DNA from: Tissierellia bacterium | GTDB lineage: Bacteria; Bacillota; Clostridia; Tissierellales; Peptoniphilaceae | Length of the DNA stretch: 58,774 bases | Assembly: GCA_012728295.1 (NCBI GenBank) | Contig: JAAYFJ010000003.1 | Coordinates: 1 to 58,774 of the forward strand | Direction: 5' to 3' | In this document: positions 25,736 to 34,999 of the stretch, piece after piece | Layout of the letters: every line of letters starts with the position of its first letter | Numbering within the stretch: the stretch's first letter is position 1 | Translations under genes and position numbers: made by a program | The notes under the pieces: generated by a model | Told to the model about the DNA's origin: nothing | What the model saw: only the letters and a program-made list of their open reading frames with translations | Database searches by the model: none

Positions 25736-27085
25736 ATGGACGATTATCCGGGGAGTAGTCTCGGTATACAATTATTGGTTATTCTAATACTAACAAGTAT
25801 AAATGCATTTTTTGCGGCAGTGGAAATGGCAGTAGTATCCATAAATAAAAACACTGTACGAGAAAAAGCTGAAGACGGAAATACTAGGGCGATTAAGCTG
25901 AAGAAACTACTGGAGGAGCCGACGAGGTTTTTATCCACTATTCAGGTAGGTATAACATTAGCTGGTTATTTATCCTCAGCGACAGCTGCTACGACTATAG
26001 CTAAGCGTCTAGGCGGATGGTTTATGGCTAGAGGCATATTTTATGGTCCTATGGTGGCAGTGGTTGCAATAACCATTGCACTATCTTATTTCACTTTAGT
26101 ATTCGGGGAACTGGTGCCTAAGAGAATTGCACTGCTAAAAGCAGAAAAAATAGCTTTGGGGACTGCAGGGATAGTCACTTTTATTTCCACTCTATTTAAA
26201 CCTTTTGTGGCAATCTTATCTGGATCCACTAAGGCGGTTCTAACCATGACAGGAAATCATTCTGATGATATTGAAGCACGAATATCTGAAGAAGAGATAA
26301 AATCATATATTAAAGTAGGTCAAGAGCAAGGTCTTATTAATTCAGCTGGTGAGGAGATGCTAATCTCTATTTTCACGCTAGATGATAAATCTGCTTATGA
26401 AATTATGACACCTCGTACCAACGTATTTATGATTGACTATGATGATTTCACCATAGATATGATTGAGGAAATGGTTGAATCTGGATTTTCTCGTATTCCT
26501 ATATATAAAGACAGTTATGATAATATTTTAGGAACTATCTACTTAAAGGATCTATTTGTAAACTTGAGCAATAACAACTATAAAAAAGTTGATTTAGATC
26601 AAGTTATGAAAGAGCCGTATTTCGTACCTGAGAGTAAAAAAATTGATACTTTATTAAAAGAACTGCAACAGACCAAAAACTATATGGCAATCCTAATTGA
26701 CGAATATGGTGGATTTGCAGGTATTGTTACCGTTGAGGATATTGTTGAAGAGATTGTTGGAGAAATTGAAGATGAATATGACGAAGAAACTCTAGCAATT
26801 CAGCGGATTGATGAAACGCATTATATAATTGACGGAAGCGTAGATATCGACGATGTCAACGAGGAATTAGAATTAGAGATGGAATCTGAGAACCATGAAA
26901 CCATGAGTGGATTGCTCATTGAACTATTGGGCTTTATTCCGGACGAAGAAGATGATGAGAAATATAGCGTTGTATGCGATGATAACAAAGTTAAATTGAC
27001 AGTTATTAAAGTAAAAGACAGAAGAGTAGAGCAACTGGAACTGACGATTATGGACGAACAAGAACTAGAAGAAAATCAAAACTAA
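25736..27085 (+). CDS. CorC/HlyC-family membrane protein with DUF21 and CBS domains
   Basis: 449 residues. N-terminal DUF21/CNNM membrane region with four hydrophobic segments (about 8-160), including 'FFAAVEMAVVSINKN' and 'FGELVPKRIAL'. A CBS pair follows (about 215-345), starting at 'IMTPRTNVFMID' and containing 'EYGGFAGIVTVEDIVEEIVGE'. The CorC_HlyC domain comes last, with an acidic tail. Family members are linked to Mg/Co export or Mg homeostasis; the older name 'hemolysin' is misleading. RBS AAGGAGGAG. The structured leader upstream suggests regulation, possibly by a cation (inference). Confidence 0.88.
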   Translation: MDDYPGSSLGIQLLVILILTSINAFFAAVEMAVVSINKNTVREKAEDGNTRAIKLKKLLEEPTRFLSTIQVGITLAGYLSSATAATTIAKRLGGWFMARGIFYGPMVAVVAITIALSYFTLVFGELVPKRIALLKAEKIALGTAGIVTFISTLFKPFVAILSGSTKAVLTMTGNHSDDIEARISEEEIKSYIKVGQEQGLINSAGEEMLISIFTLDDKSAYEIMTPRTNVFMIDYDDFTIDMIEEMVESGFSRIPIYKDSYDNILGTIYLKDLFVNLSNNNYKKVDLDQVMKEPYFVPESKKIDTLLKELQQTKNYMAILIDEYGGFAGIVTVEDIVEEIVGEIEDEYDEETLAIQRIDETHYIIDGSVDIDDVNEELELEMESENHETMSGLLIELLGFIPDEEDDEKYSVVCDDNKVKLTVIKVKDRRVEQLELTIMDEQELEENQN

Positions 27086-27112
27086 CCGAGGCCAACGGGC
27101 TTCGGTTTTTCT
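27084..27112 (+). terminator. Terminator after the CorC/HlyC-type gene
   Basis: Ten-base-pair stem AACCGAGGCC / GGCTTCGGTT with an AACG loop, followed by TTTCTTTT. Confidence 0.9.
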
Positions 27113-27211
27113 TTTACCTATGCTAAATATGTAATACAATCAATTATTTACTGTTGTTTATTATAAAACAATGTGGGTATATAGAAATCAGAAGGTCAAA
27201 GGGGTGTTACA

Positions 27212-27487
27212 ATGTATACCACATTACTCATCAATAAAATTGATTATGCCGATAATTCTGATAATTTGGGAAATGTGTTTTTTATGATAGGTGAAATGAA
27301 TAAGGTAGAAAGTCAGGTCATGGATATAATAAGATCCAGTGACCTAGTTGATGAATCCAATGTAGTTTACAAATACAATGGGGTCGATATGAAAATACGT
27401 ATTCAAGACATACCGTTTTTTGTCAAATCTTTTACTCAAGCGGGATTGAGAATATATAATATTTACGAAGAATATGAGCCCAGTTAG
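27212..27487 (+). CDS. Small protein of unknown function
   Basis: 91 residues, no signal peptide or membrane segment. It is a mixed alpha/beta-looking soluble protein with 'YKYNGVDMKIRIQDIPFFVK' in the middle and a Tyr-rich end. It has a good RBS (AAAGGGGTG) and its own terminator, so it is very probably a real monocistronic gene. I do not recognise the family. Neighbours give no functional hint. Confidence 0.7.
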   Translation: MYTTLLINKIDYADNSDNLGNVFFMIGEMNKVESQVMDIIRSSDLVDESNVVYKYNGVDMKIRIQDIPFFVKSFTQAGLRIYNIYEEYEPS

Positions 27488-27510
27488 TAGCAATAATATA
27501 TAACTTATTA

Positions 27511-27540
27511 AATCTTGTCACATAGTGACGAGATTTTTTT
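27511..27540 (+). terminator. Terminator after the small unknown gene
   Basis: Eleven-base-pair stem AATCTTGTCAC / GTGACGAGATT with an ATA loop, followed by seven T. Confidence 0.9.
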
Positions 27541-27577
27541 ATGGATTATAAACAGCATCATTAATGCAATTGTTATA

Positions 27578-27606
27578 TTGAAGCCAAGGTAAACAATTGA
27601 TATAAT
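27578..27606 (+). promoter_or_regulatory. Promoter of the tsaC-rpiB-upp operon
   Basis: TTGAAG at 27578-27583 and TATAAT at 27601-27606, spacer 17; predicted start about 25 bases before the ATG. Confidence 0.7.
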
Positions 27607-27635
27607 AAATAAAATGGGAAAGAGGAGATTATGCC

Positions 27636-28637
27636 ATGACAGAAATGTTAACAGCCAATACGGATACAATTGAAATGGCAGCAAAACTACTTAAAAATGG
27701 TGAAGTTGTGGCATTTCCAACTGAGACGGTTTACGGTTTAGGCGGTGTGATTACCACGCCATCAGCAATTGACAAGATATTTGAAGCCAAGGGCAGACCA
27801 AGAGATAATCCTCTTATCGTCCATGTCAGCGCAAAAGACCAGGTAGTTCCTCTGATAAAGGAATTCCCTAAATATGCTGAGGTATTAATGGATAAGTTTT
27901 GGCCAGGTCCACTGACTTTGGTGATGCCAGCCTCGGATTTGGTTTTGGATTGCATCACAGCAGGATTAGAATCAGTTGCCATAAGAATGCCAGACAACTC
28001 AGTGGCTTTAGATTTAATATCAGCTACGGGAGTTCCAGTAGCTGCTCCATCTGCTAACAGATCAGGGTTTCCAAGTCCGACAAAAGCGGGGCATGTCTTA
28101 GAAGATATGAAAGGGAGAATCCCCTTAATAATTGACGGTGGAGCCACAGGATTTGGTTTGGAATCTACGGTACTAGATCTTACAGAGGAAGTTCCCACAG
28201 TATTAAGACCGGGAGCAATTACTTTGGAAATGCTTTGGGATGCAGGAGTTCATGCTGTTTTAGATAGTGGTTTAAAACCGGGAGAAACGCCTAAATCACC
28301 TGGATTAAAATACCGTCATTATGCGCCCAACGCCGATGTAGTCATAGTAATGGATAAATATGAATTGGCAAAAAAGCTGGAACTATGTGATAATAAGGAA
28401 GTGGGAATATTAGCTCAATCAGATTGGAAGCCCACTAATTCCAGCGGATTGTTTTATCCTCTAAGTACCAGTGGTTCCGTTGAAGAAAGCGCTGCACTGC
28501 TTTTCGATGGCCTGAGAGTTTTAGATGGAGGGGGAGCAAAGGTTATTTTTGTGCAAGGGTTCGAAGATAATGGACTGGGAATGGCTTATATGAATAGATT
28601 AAAAAAGGCTGCTTATAAAGGAGAGGGGAAAATATGA
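27636..28637 (+). CDS. tsaC: L-threonylcarbamoyladenylate synthase (Sua5 type)
   Basis: Makes threonylcarbamoyl-AMP from threonine, bicarbonate and ATP, the first step of tRNA t6A modification; TsaD, TsaB and TsaE are encoded at 10-13 kb. 333 residues: YrdC domain (about 12-200) with 'AFPTETVYGLGG' and 'KGRPRDNPLIVH', then a C-terminal Sua5 domain after 'SPGLKYRHYAP' (about 226-236). The long Sua5 form is usual in Firmicutes. An earlier ATG at 27631 is out of frame and stops at once, so 27636 is the start. The stop overlaps rpiB. Confidence 0.94.
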   Translation: MTEMLTANTDTIEMAAKLLKNGEVVAFPTETVYGLGGVITTPSAIDKIFEAKGRPRDNPLIVHVSAKDQVVPLIKEFPKYAEVLMDKFWPGPLTLVMPASDLVLDCITAGLESVAIRMPDNSVALDLISATGVPVAAPSANRSGFPSPTKAGHVLEDMKGRIPLIIDGGATGFGLESTVLDLTEEVPTVLRPGAITLEMLWDAGVHAVLDSGLKPGETPKSPGLKYRHYAPNADVVIVMDKYELAKKLELCDNKEVGILAQSDWKPTNSSGLFYPLSTSGSVEESAALLFDGLRVLDGGGAKVIFVQGFEDNGLGMAYMNRLKKAAYKGEGKI

Positions 28638-29065
28638 AAATAGCTATAGGTTGTGATCACGCAGGATTTAAGCTAAAGAGCATTGTTTTAGATGAATTGA
28701 AAAAGTGGGGCTATGAAGTCGAGGATTTTGGCACCTATAGTGAAGAATCAGTTGACTATCCTCTATATGGAAAAGCAGTTGGTGAAGCGGTAGTATCGGG
28801 TAAGGCTGATTTTGGAATAGTAATCTGTGGCTCTGGAATAGGGATTAGCATTTCAGCGAACAAAGTTAAAGGAGTTCGCTGCGCATTGGGTCATGATTTA
28901 TATACTGCAGAATTTTCCAGAAGACACAATAACGCTAATGTGCTTGCCATGGGAGGCAGAGTAATTGGCGAAGGACTGGCTATAGCAATTGTAGAAAAGT
29001 TTCTAACTACGGAATTTGAAGGTGGACGCCATCAAAGACGTGTTGAACAAATAGAAAATAATTAG
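28634..29065 (+). CDS. rpiB: Ribose-5-phosphate isomerase B
   Basis: Interconverts ribose-5-phosphate and ribulose-5-phosphate in the pentose phosphate pathway. 143 residues with 'GCDHAGFKLK' (about 5-14), the catalytic Cys in 'CGSGIGISISANK' (about 66-78) and 'HDLYTAEFSRRHNNANVLAMG'-type sequence near residue 86 onwards. Start overlaps tsaC by four bases. Placement between tsaC and upp is a common Clostridia arrangement. A sugar-phosphate isomerase of the same LacAB/RpiB family is the alternative, but length and context favour RpiB. Confidence 0.93.
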   Translation: MKIAIGCDHAGFKLKSIVLDELKKWGYEVEDFGTYSEESVDYPLYGKAVGEAVVSGKADFGIVICGSGIGISISANKVKGVRCALGHDLYTAEFSRRHNNANVLAMGGRVIGEGLAIAIVEKFLTTEFEGGRHQRRVEQIENN

Positions 29066-29074
29066 GAGGCCATA

Positions 29075-29704
29075 ATGTCAAAGGTAATAGTTTTAGATCA
29101 TCCATTAATTCAGCATAAATTAACACTTATAAGGAATAAGGAAACGGGTTCAAAAGATTTTCGTGACTTGGTAACAGAAGTTGCTATGCTAATGGGATAT
29201 GAGGTAACTAGAGATATGGAACTTGAGGACATTACCATAGAAACGCCTATGGGTACAATGGAATCAAAAGTTCTATCAGGTAAAAAAGTTGGATTAGTCC
29301 CCATATTAAGGGCAGGTCTTGGTATGGTTGATGGAATGCTTAGATTAATCCCAGTAGCAAGAGTAGGCCATATTGGGCTTTACAGAGATCCAGAGACGCT
29401 TCTACCAGTAGAATACTACTGTAAATTACCACAAGACGTTAAGGATAGAACCCTTTATGTTTTAGATCCAATGTTGGCAACGGGTGGCTCGGCTGCGGCA
29501 GCAATAGACTTCTTAAAGGATAGAGGAGCTGTATCCATAAAATTAGTGTGCCTAATTGGTTCTCCAGAAGGTGTAAAAGTGGTTCAGGAAAGACACCCTG
29601 ATGTAGATATTTACTTAGCTAGTTTAGATGAAAAATTAAATGACCATGCTTATATCATCCCAGGATTAGGAGATGCAGGGGACAGGTTGTTTGGAACTAA
29701 GTAG
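29075..29704 (+). CDS. upp: Uracil phosphoribosyltransferase
   Basis: Salvages uracil to UMP with PRPP. 209 residues, the standard length. Family segments '[17 protein letters not shown]' (about 8-24), '[12 protein letters not shown]' (about 76-87) and the PRPP-binding '[14 protein letters not shown]' (about 131-144) are intact, with '[12 protein letters not shown]' at the C-terminus binding uracil. It sits nine bases after rpiB behind TTAGGAGG. Confidence 0.97.
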   Translation: MSKVIVLDHPLIQHKLTLIRNKETGSKDFRDLVTEVAMLMGYEVTRDMELEDITIETPMGTMESKVLSGKKVGLVPILRAGLGMVDGMLRLIPVARVGHIGLYRDPETLLPVEYYCKLPQDVKDRTLYVLDPMLATGGSAAAAIDFLKDRGAVSIKLVCLIGSPEGVKVVQERHPDVDIYLASLDEKLNDHAYIIPGLGDAGDRLFGTK

Positions 29705-29735
29705 TAGAATTCATTACTACTTATAAGGAGATTTT

Positions 29736-30761
29736 ATGAAACAAGATATCGCAGCATTTTTATTGACGTTCGTCATAAGCCTGATTATGACTCCAATAGT
29801 CATACGTTTAGCCAAAGCTACAGGCACGATGGATATTCCAAAAGACGATCGTCGAATGCACAATAAAGCCATGCCCTTAATGGGGGGGCTGGCAATGTAT
29901 ATTGCAATAATGGTGGGAATCCTGGTATATCTACCAATAAACCAAAAAACCTTATCAATAATATTAGGAGCGACTATAATTTTGATTTCTGGAATAATTG
30001 ATGACAGAAAAGGCATGTCGCCAAAGACTAAGGTGCTATTTCAATTGGTAGCAGCGATTATTCTGATACTAGGCGGTGTTAGTGTTGATTTTATCACTAA
30101 TCCATTCACCTCATCCGGTAACGTATATGCCCTAGGTTTGTTTGCAATCCCCCTTACAATATTTTGGATTGTGGGAATAACAAATACGATTAACCTCATA
30201 GATGGATTAGATGGACTGGCTGCAGGTGTAACAATGATTGCATCTTTTTTTCTTATGCTAGTAGCTTATAGATTTGATGAAACAAAAGCAGCCCTGCTAT
30301 CAGCTATGATGATGGGCGCGTGTGCAGGATTTCTACCATATAACTTTAATCCTGCAAAGATTTTCATGGGAGATACAGGAGCTTTGTTTTTAGGGTTTAT
30401 GATGGCAGTTACTACTATTGACGGTGTCATGAAGAGTATCGCCACTGTAGCTGTAGTAGTGCCCATAATTATTTTAGGAGTTCCAATATTCGACACGTTT
30501 TTTGCAATTGTAAGACGGACAATGCAGGGTAAATCATTTGCTGAGGCAGATAAAAATCACCTGCACCATCGTCTTTTGGGAAAAGGTTTGACCCAGAAAA
30601 AAACGGTGTTGGTATTATATGGAATAACGGCAATATTTGGTTTTACAAGCTTTTTAATATCAGAAGCCAACTCCACTAGAGGAGTTTACTTGTCGTTTTT
30701 GATACTACTTGTTTCAGCTGTGGGATTTGTGCTGATTGGAAGAAACGATAAGCATGAATAA
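29736..30761 (+). CDS. tagO: Undecaprenyl-phosphate GlcNAc-1-phosphate transferase (TagO/WecA type)
   Basis: Polytopic membrane enzyme that starts assembly of wall teichoic acids or other surface glycans on undecaprenyl phosphate. 341 residues, about ten or eleven transmembrane helices. Signature segments are 'DDRRMHNKAMPLMGGLA' (about 37-53), 'NTINLIDGLDGLAAG' (about 150-164), 'GDTGALFLG' and 'KNHLHHRLLG' (about 272-281), the last with the conserved His cluster. Immediately followed by the UDP-GlcNAc epimerase gene, which supports a role in teichoic acid linkage-unit synthesis. Confidence 0.9.
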   Translation: MKQDIAAFLLTFVISLIMTPIVIRLAKATGTMDIPKDDRRMHNKAMPLMGGLAMYIAIMVGILVYLPINQKTLSIILGATIILISGIIDDRKGMSPKTKVLFQLVAAIILILGGVSVDFITNPFTSSGNVYALGLFAIPLTIFWIVGITNTINLIDGLDGLAAGVTMIASFFLMLVAYRFDETKAALLSAMMMGACAGFLPYNFNPAKIFMGDTGALFLGFMMAVTTIDGVMKSIATVAVVVPIIILGVPIFDTFFAIVRRTMQGKSFAEADKNHLHHRLLGKGLTQKKTVLVLYGITAIFGFTSFLISEANSTRGVYLSFLILLVSAVGFVLIGRNDKHE

Positions 30762-30772
30762 GGGAGGGTACT

Positions 30773-31879
30773 ATGAAAGTATTAACTGTCTTCGGGACGC
30801 GTCCTGAAGCTATTAAGATGGCACCAATAGTAAAAGAATTAGAAAAGAATTCAAATATAGAGTCTCGAGTTTGTGTTACAGGACAACATAGAGAAATTTT
30901 AGATCAAGTGCTGGAAGTCTTTGATATTAAGCCTGATTTTGATTTAGATATCTTTAAACCAGGACAAAGTTTAAGTCAAATAACCACCAAAGCTTTGCTG
31001 GGAATGGAAAAGGTAATTGAAGAGTTCAGACCAGATCTCTTACTTATTCAAGGAGATACTACAACGGTATTCACAGGCGCATTAGCTGCATTTTACCACA
31101 AGATTCCCGTCGGTCACGTAGAGGCTGGCTTGAGATCGGAAAATATATATTCACCTTATCCAGAAGAGGCGAATAGAAAGCTGACCAGTGTCATAACTTC
31201 TCTTCACTTTGCACCAACTGAAATAGCGAAAGAAAATCTGTTGCAGGAGGGATATAATCCTGCTGATATTTATGTTACGGGAAATACTGTAATTGACGCA
31301 CTGAAATATACTGTAAAAGATAAGTATATATTTGACAAATCACCCCTGGATAGTATACAATATAACAATAAAGTGATTTTATTAACAAGCCATCGCAGAG
31401 AGAATTGGGGAGAACCCATGGAACGTATTTTTAGTGCAATGAAAAAGATTGTTGAAATGCGTCCAGAAGTGGAATTGATATTTCCAGTTCACCCAAATCC
31501 AAAGGTGCGAACTGTTGCAGATAAGTATTTAAAGGGGATGGATAGAGTTCATTTGATTGAGCCTTTAAGCTATGAGCCGTTTTGTAATTTAATGGCGAAG
31601 TCTCACATAGTAGTAACAGATTCTGGTGGTGTACAAGAGGAAGCGCCTACGTTGGGAAAACCAGTGTTGGTAGTTAGAGAAGAAACAGAGCGTCCTGAGG
31701 GAATTGAGGCAGGAACTGCAAAGTTACTTGGCACTGATGAAGCTGTAATAATCGAAGAAGTTTTGAGATTATTAGATGATGAGAATTCCTATAAGAGCAT
31801 GGCAAACGCTGTTAATCCGTATGGTGATGGATATGCTTCAAAACGAATTGTAGAGATTATCTGTAATAGATTTCTTTAA
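30773..31879 (+). CDS. mnaA: UDP-N-acetylglucosamine 2-epimerase (non-hydrolysing)
   Basis: Interconverts UDP-GlcNAc and UDP-ManNAc; the latter supplies ManNAc for the teichoic acid linkage unit or other surface glycans. 368 residues with 'TVFGTRPEAIKMAPI' at the N-terminus, 'GDTTT', 'HVEAGLRS' (about 115-122), 'TSHRRENWG' (about 205-213) and 'VTDSGGVQEEAPTLG' (about 281-295). Eleven bases separate it from tagO, with RBS GGGAGGG, so the two genes probably share a transcript. Also called wecB. Confidence 0.95.
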   Translation: MKVLTVFGTRPEAIKMAPIVKELEKNSNIESRVCVTGQHREILDQVLEVFDIKPDFDLDIFKPGQSLSQITTKALLGMEKVIEEFRPDLLLIQGDTTTVFTGALAAFYHKIPVGHVEAGLRSENIYSPYPEEANRKLTSVITSLHFAPTEIAKENLLQEGYNPADIYVTGNTVIDALKYTVKDKYIFDKSPLDSIQYNNKVILLTSHRRENWGEPMERIFSAMKKIVEMRPEVELIFPVHPNPKVRTVADKYLKGMDRVHLIEPLSYEPFCNLMAKSHIVVTDSGGVQEEAPTLGKPVLVVREETERPEGIEAGTAKLLGTDEAVIIEEVLRLLDDENSYKSMANAVNPYGDGYASKRIVEIICNRFL

Positions 31880-31935
31880 CATCATGATTAACATGATAAA
31901 GTACGACATTGCTTTATATTAATTGGAGGTGTTTT

Positions 31936-33114
31936 ATGAAAGAGATAGTCATAGTTTCAGCGGTAAGAACAGCAACTGGAGCTTACGGAAAGAGCTTGAA
32001 AGATGTATCTGCTGTGGACTTAGGTGTAATAGCTGTTAAGGAAGCACTTAAGAGAGCAAACGTTAAGCCTGAGCAAGTTGATGAAGTGGTTTTTGGAAAC
32101 GTACTTCAAGGTGGCTTAGGACAAAACGTAGCAAGACAAGTCTCCATGGGAGCAGGAATTCCGAAAGAAGTACCTTCTTATACCATTAACAAAGTTTGCG
32201 GTTCTGGACTAAAAACAGTAGCTTTAGCAGCGCAAGCGATTAAAGCTGAAGAGGCTGACATAGTAGTAGTTGGCGGTACTGAGAACATGAGTGCGGCTCC
32301 GTACTTATTGCCATCTATGCGTTGGGGACAACGTATGGGAGAAGGCAAAGTTGTAGATTATATGGTTCATGACGGCTTAACTGACGTATTTAATAAATAT
32401 CACATGGGAATAACAGCTGAAAACGTAGCTGAGCAATATGGTTTAACTCGTGAAATGCAAGATGAATTTGCAGTAACTAGCCAAAACAGAGCTCAAGCTG
32501 CTATAGAATCTGGCAGATTTAAAGATGAAATAGTTCCAGTGGAAATCCCACAACGCAAAGGCGATCCTATTATTTTCGATACAGATGAGCACTATTCCAA
32601 AGACTCAACAATTGAAAAAGTTGCTAAACTTCGTCCTGCATTTAAAAAAGATGGTACAGTTACTGCTGCAAACGCTTCAGGAATCAACGATGGAGCAGCT
32701 GCGCTAGTAGTTATGAGCAAAGAGAAAGCAGACGAACTAGGAATTAAGCCAATGGTTACAATTAAAGCTTATGCAGCAGCTGGCGTGGACCCATCCATTA
32801 TGGGAACTGGCCCTATACCTGCTACTAGAAAAGCTTTAGAAAAAGCTGGTATAACTGTAAATGATTTAGATTTAATCGAAGCTAACGAAGCATTTGCAGC
32901 ACAATCATTGGCAGTAGTTAAAGATTTAGGATTAAATCCTGAAATCACTAACGTAAACGGTGGCGCAATAGCACTAGGTCACCCAATTGGAGCATCAGGA
33001 GCTCGTATTTTAGTAACTCTAATTCATGAGATGATTAAGAGAGACGATCACCTTGGTCTAGCTACACTTTGCATCGGTGGTGGACAAGGAATCAGTTTAA
33101 TAGTTGAAAGATAG
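31936..33114 (+). CDS. thlA: Acetyl-CoA C-acetyltransferase (thiolase)
   Basis: Condenses two acetyl-CoA to acetoacetyl-CoA, the first step of butyrate-type fermentation, or runs in reverse. 392 residues. The nucleophile is in '[11 protein letters not shown]' (Cys about 88), with '[11 protein letters not shown]' (catalytic His about 349) and 'CIGGGQGIS' (second Cys about 379), all intact. Start chosen at the ATG behind TTGGAGGTG rather than an in-frame start at 31909. No other butyrate genes are adjacent, so the direction in the cell is not fixed by context. Confidence 0.95.
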   Translation: MKEIVIVSAVRTATGAYGKSLKDVSAVDLGVIAVKEALKRANVKPEQVDEVVFGNVLQGGLGQNVARQVSMGAGIPKEVPSYTINKVCGSGLKTVALAAQAIKAEEADIVVVGGTENMSAAPYLLPSMRWGQRMGEGKVVDYMVHDGLTDVFNKYHMGITAENVAEQYGLTREMQDEFAVTSQNRAQAAIESGRFKDEIVPVEIPQRKGDPIIFDTDEHYSKDSTIEKVAKLRPAFKKDGTVTAANASGINDGAAALVVMSKEKADELGIKPMVTIKAYAAAGVDPSIMGTGPIPATRKALEKAGITVNDLDLIEANEAFAAQSLAVVKDLGLNPEITNVNGGAIALGHPIGASGARILVTLIHEMIKRDDHLGLATLCIGGGQGISLIVER

Positions 33115-33126
33115 AATTCTATAAAG

Positions 33127-33159
33127 AAAAGAGAAGAACCGCGGTTCTTCTCTTTTTTA
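33127..33159. terminator. Bidirectional terminator between thiolase and response regulator
   Basis: A 30-base perfect palindrome (centre between 33141 and 33142) flanked by A and T tracts; it serves both converging genes. Confidence 0.88.
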
Positions 33160-33198
33160 ATGCAAAAATATAATTAATTAAGGAAATACTTTTCAAAA

Positions 33199-33798
33199 TT
33201 ATCTTTTTAAATAATATATGGCCAACTGTGTTCTATCTCTTAAATCAAGTTTATCCAGTATAAGAGAAATATAGTTTCTAATAGTCCCTTCGCTTAAAAA
33301 GAGCCTTTCAGATATTTCCTTATTGTTAAATCCTTCAGCAACCAATTGTAAAATTGATATCTCTCGCTCAGAAAGGGGGATATCTTTGTGGTTTTTTTGT
33401 GACTTGCCTAGTTCAGAGATTATTTGAGAATCAAAAACCATATTCCCCTCGCAGACAGATTTTATAGAGGGTACTATTGCCGAAAAGTTTTCCTTTAGAA
33501 TATATCCCTTTGCCCCTAAATGAATAGCTCTGTTAATGTATTCTTCATCTTTGAAGGTGGTCAAAAGAAGAATTTTTGCATTTGGATGGGAATCCAGAAT
33601 TTTTTTAGTTGCATCTATGCCATTTAGGCCTTCCATGCGAATATCCATTAATATCATATCGGGCAAATATTTATCGTATAACTCTATGGCTTCATAACCA
33701 TTTTTCCCCGAAGCCAGCAACTCTATTCCGCCGCTAGAGACAATTGATTTGAGTGCATTTAATACTAGATTATCATCATCGATTATTATTATTTTCAT
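33199..33798 (-). CDS. NarL/LuxR-family response regulator
   Basis: Two-component regulator of 199 residues. The receiver domain starts 'IIIIDDDNLV', with the phospho-acceptor Asp in 'DMILMDIRMEG' (about Asp54) and the conserved Lys in 'GYILKENF'. The C-terminal LuxR-type helix-turn-helix begins at 'LSEREISILQLVAEG' (about 138-152). It overlaps the 3' end of the sensor kinase gene by 23 bases. The divergent ABC-2 exporter is the likely target, as in many NarL-family kinase/regulator/exporter sets. Confidence 0.93.
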   Translation of the reverse strand: MKIIIIDDDNLVLNALKSIVSSGGIELLASGKNGYEAIELYDKYLPDMILMDIRMEGLNGIDATKKILDSHPNAKILLLTTFKDEEYINRAIHLGAKGYILKENFSAIVPSIKSVCEGNMVFDSQIISELGKSQKNHKDIPLSEREISILQLVAEGFNNKEISERLFLSEGTIRNYISLILDKLDLRDRTQLAIYYLKR

Positions 33799-34798
33799 GG
33801 GACACCTTCTTTATACTAATATATATCCTAAAGCCATCTTGCCATCCTAGATTCAAAATTCCCTGGTACTTATCACAAAATTCATTTAGATTTAGCAATC
33901 CAATTCCATATTGAATATTTTCCATCTGGACTGGAATGCTACCATTATCTTTAATATAGATGCTAATAAAATTTGTCTGCTCGATAATACGTATAATCAT
34001 CTCCGTAGCATTAGAGTGCTTTATAGCATTGGTATGAGCCTCTCGAACTAGAGTATATAGCTCATATTTTAGAGCAAAGCTCAAATCTTCACAACCCCTG
34101 ACTTGAATATCAAATTTTATTCTAGAATCCTCAAAAAGCTCTGTAATCTTATCCTTTAAATCTATAGAATCTGATTTCAGCTGGTGGAGAGCTTGTCTAA
34201 TCTCGCTCATACCAGATTTTAAATTGTTTTGAATAGCCGTAATTCCATCTTTTACACTATCATCACCGCAGATTGCTTTCAAAGCTTCTCCTTGTAAAAT
34301 AGCACCACTTATAGTGTGTCCAACAGAGTTGTGAAGTTGGCTTGAGATTCTATTTCGTTCTTCTAAAAGGGTCATTCTTTCATTTTGTTTAGCCTCTTGT
34401 AATAGTTTATTTTTCTCTTGTTTTAGAATTAGAGTAGTTTCCATCATGTTGTCTCTAACAAATTGAGCCTCATGTTCCTTTTGTAGGTAGTAATAGCGTG
34501 TATATCCTAAGTAAGCTGCCATAAAGCATAGGAATAACAATGAAATTGGATGATTAAAAAATATAGCTAATACGGACAACGCGCCGTAATACTTGTGGTT
34601 TAGAAAGTCAATCACAATATCATAAATAAATAGAGGTAGTAATAAAGCTGCTCCTGGGAAAATGAAGTATATTAATACATATATAATTGAGATTGCTAGT
34701 TTATAGTATCTATGTTCGATAACCATTTCTGAAAAATTTAATATTATTGCTAACAGTGCATAAATAGAAACTGAAATATTTTTTTCAGGGAACGGCAA
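33776..34798 (-). CDS. Sensor histidine kinase, NarL-partner type (frameshifted near its 5' end)
   Basis: The intact part has 340 residues: four or five transmembrane segments (about 8-120), a coiled-coil linker, a HisKA_3 dimerisation box 'EERNRISSQLHNSVGHTISG' with the phospho-His in 'QLHNSVGH' (about residue 157), and a HATPase_c domain with 'EAHTNAIKHS' and 'GIGLLNLNEF'. The open frame begins at a poor TTG. A better start, GTG at 34850 behind AAGGGGGGA, is one base out of phase because of a run of nine A at 34797-34805. Eight A would give one continuous frame. It may be phase-variable, expressed by slippage, damaged, or a sequencing error. Confidence 0.85.
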   Translation of the reverse strand: MPFPEKNISVSIYALLAIILNFSEMVIEHRYYKLAISIIYVLIYFIFPGAALLLPLFIYDIVIDFLNHKYYGALSVLAIFFNHPISLLFLCFMAAYLGYTRYYYLQKEHEAQFVRDNMMETTLILKQEKNKLLQEAKQNERMTLLEERNRISSQLHNSVGHTISGAILQGEALKAICGDDSVKDGITAIQNNLKSGMSEIRQALHQLKSDSIDLKDKITELFEDSRIKFDIQVRGCEDLSFALKYELYTLVREAHTNAIKHSNATEMIIRIIEQTNFISIYIKDNGSIPVQMENIQYGIGLLNLNEFCDKYQGILNLGWQDGFRIYISIKKVSHENNNNR

Positions 34799-34850
34799 AA
34801 AAAAACAGTAAAGCTATTAATATTATTGATTTATCATATATTCTTTTCAC
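34797..34850 (-). other. Out-of-frame N-terminal segment of the sensor kinase
   Basis: Minus-strand GTG at 34850 encodes 'MKRIYDKSIILIALL', a basic start leading into a hydrophobic helix. It then hits nine consecutive T on the coding strand and stops six codons later at a TGA. Removing one T joins it smoothly to the kinase frame ('ALLFFLPFPEKN'). The ribosome binding site AAGGGGGGA sits before this GTG, while the downstream TTG has none. Confidence 0.75.
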
Positions 34851-34896
34851 CTAATCCCCCCTTGATGATATTATACATTATTTCTAACACTCTCGG

Positions 34897-34914
34897 ATAT
34901 GAGAAATGTCATAT
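34897..34914. promoter_or_regulatory. Inverted repeat in the divergent kinase/exporter region
   Basis: ATATGA at 34897-34902 and TCATAT at 34909-34914 form a perfect six-base inverted repeat with a six-base spacer, about 90 bases before the exporter start. It is a candidate site for the NarL-type regulator. Confidence 0.35.
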
Positions 34915-34999
34915 TGGATGGATTACTATATTCACTATTAAAGCGAGTATCTCTAGGATATTATATTATTAAATACACATATAAAGGAGGCTGAGTTTT

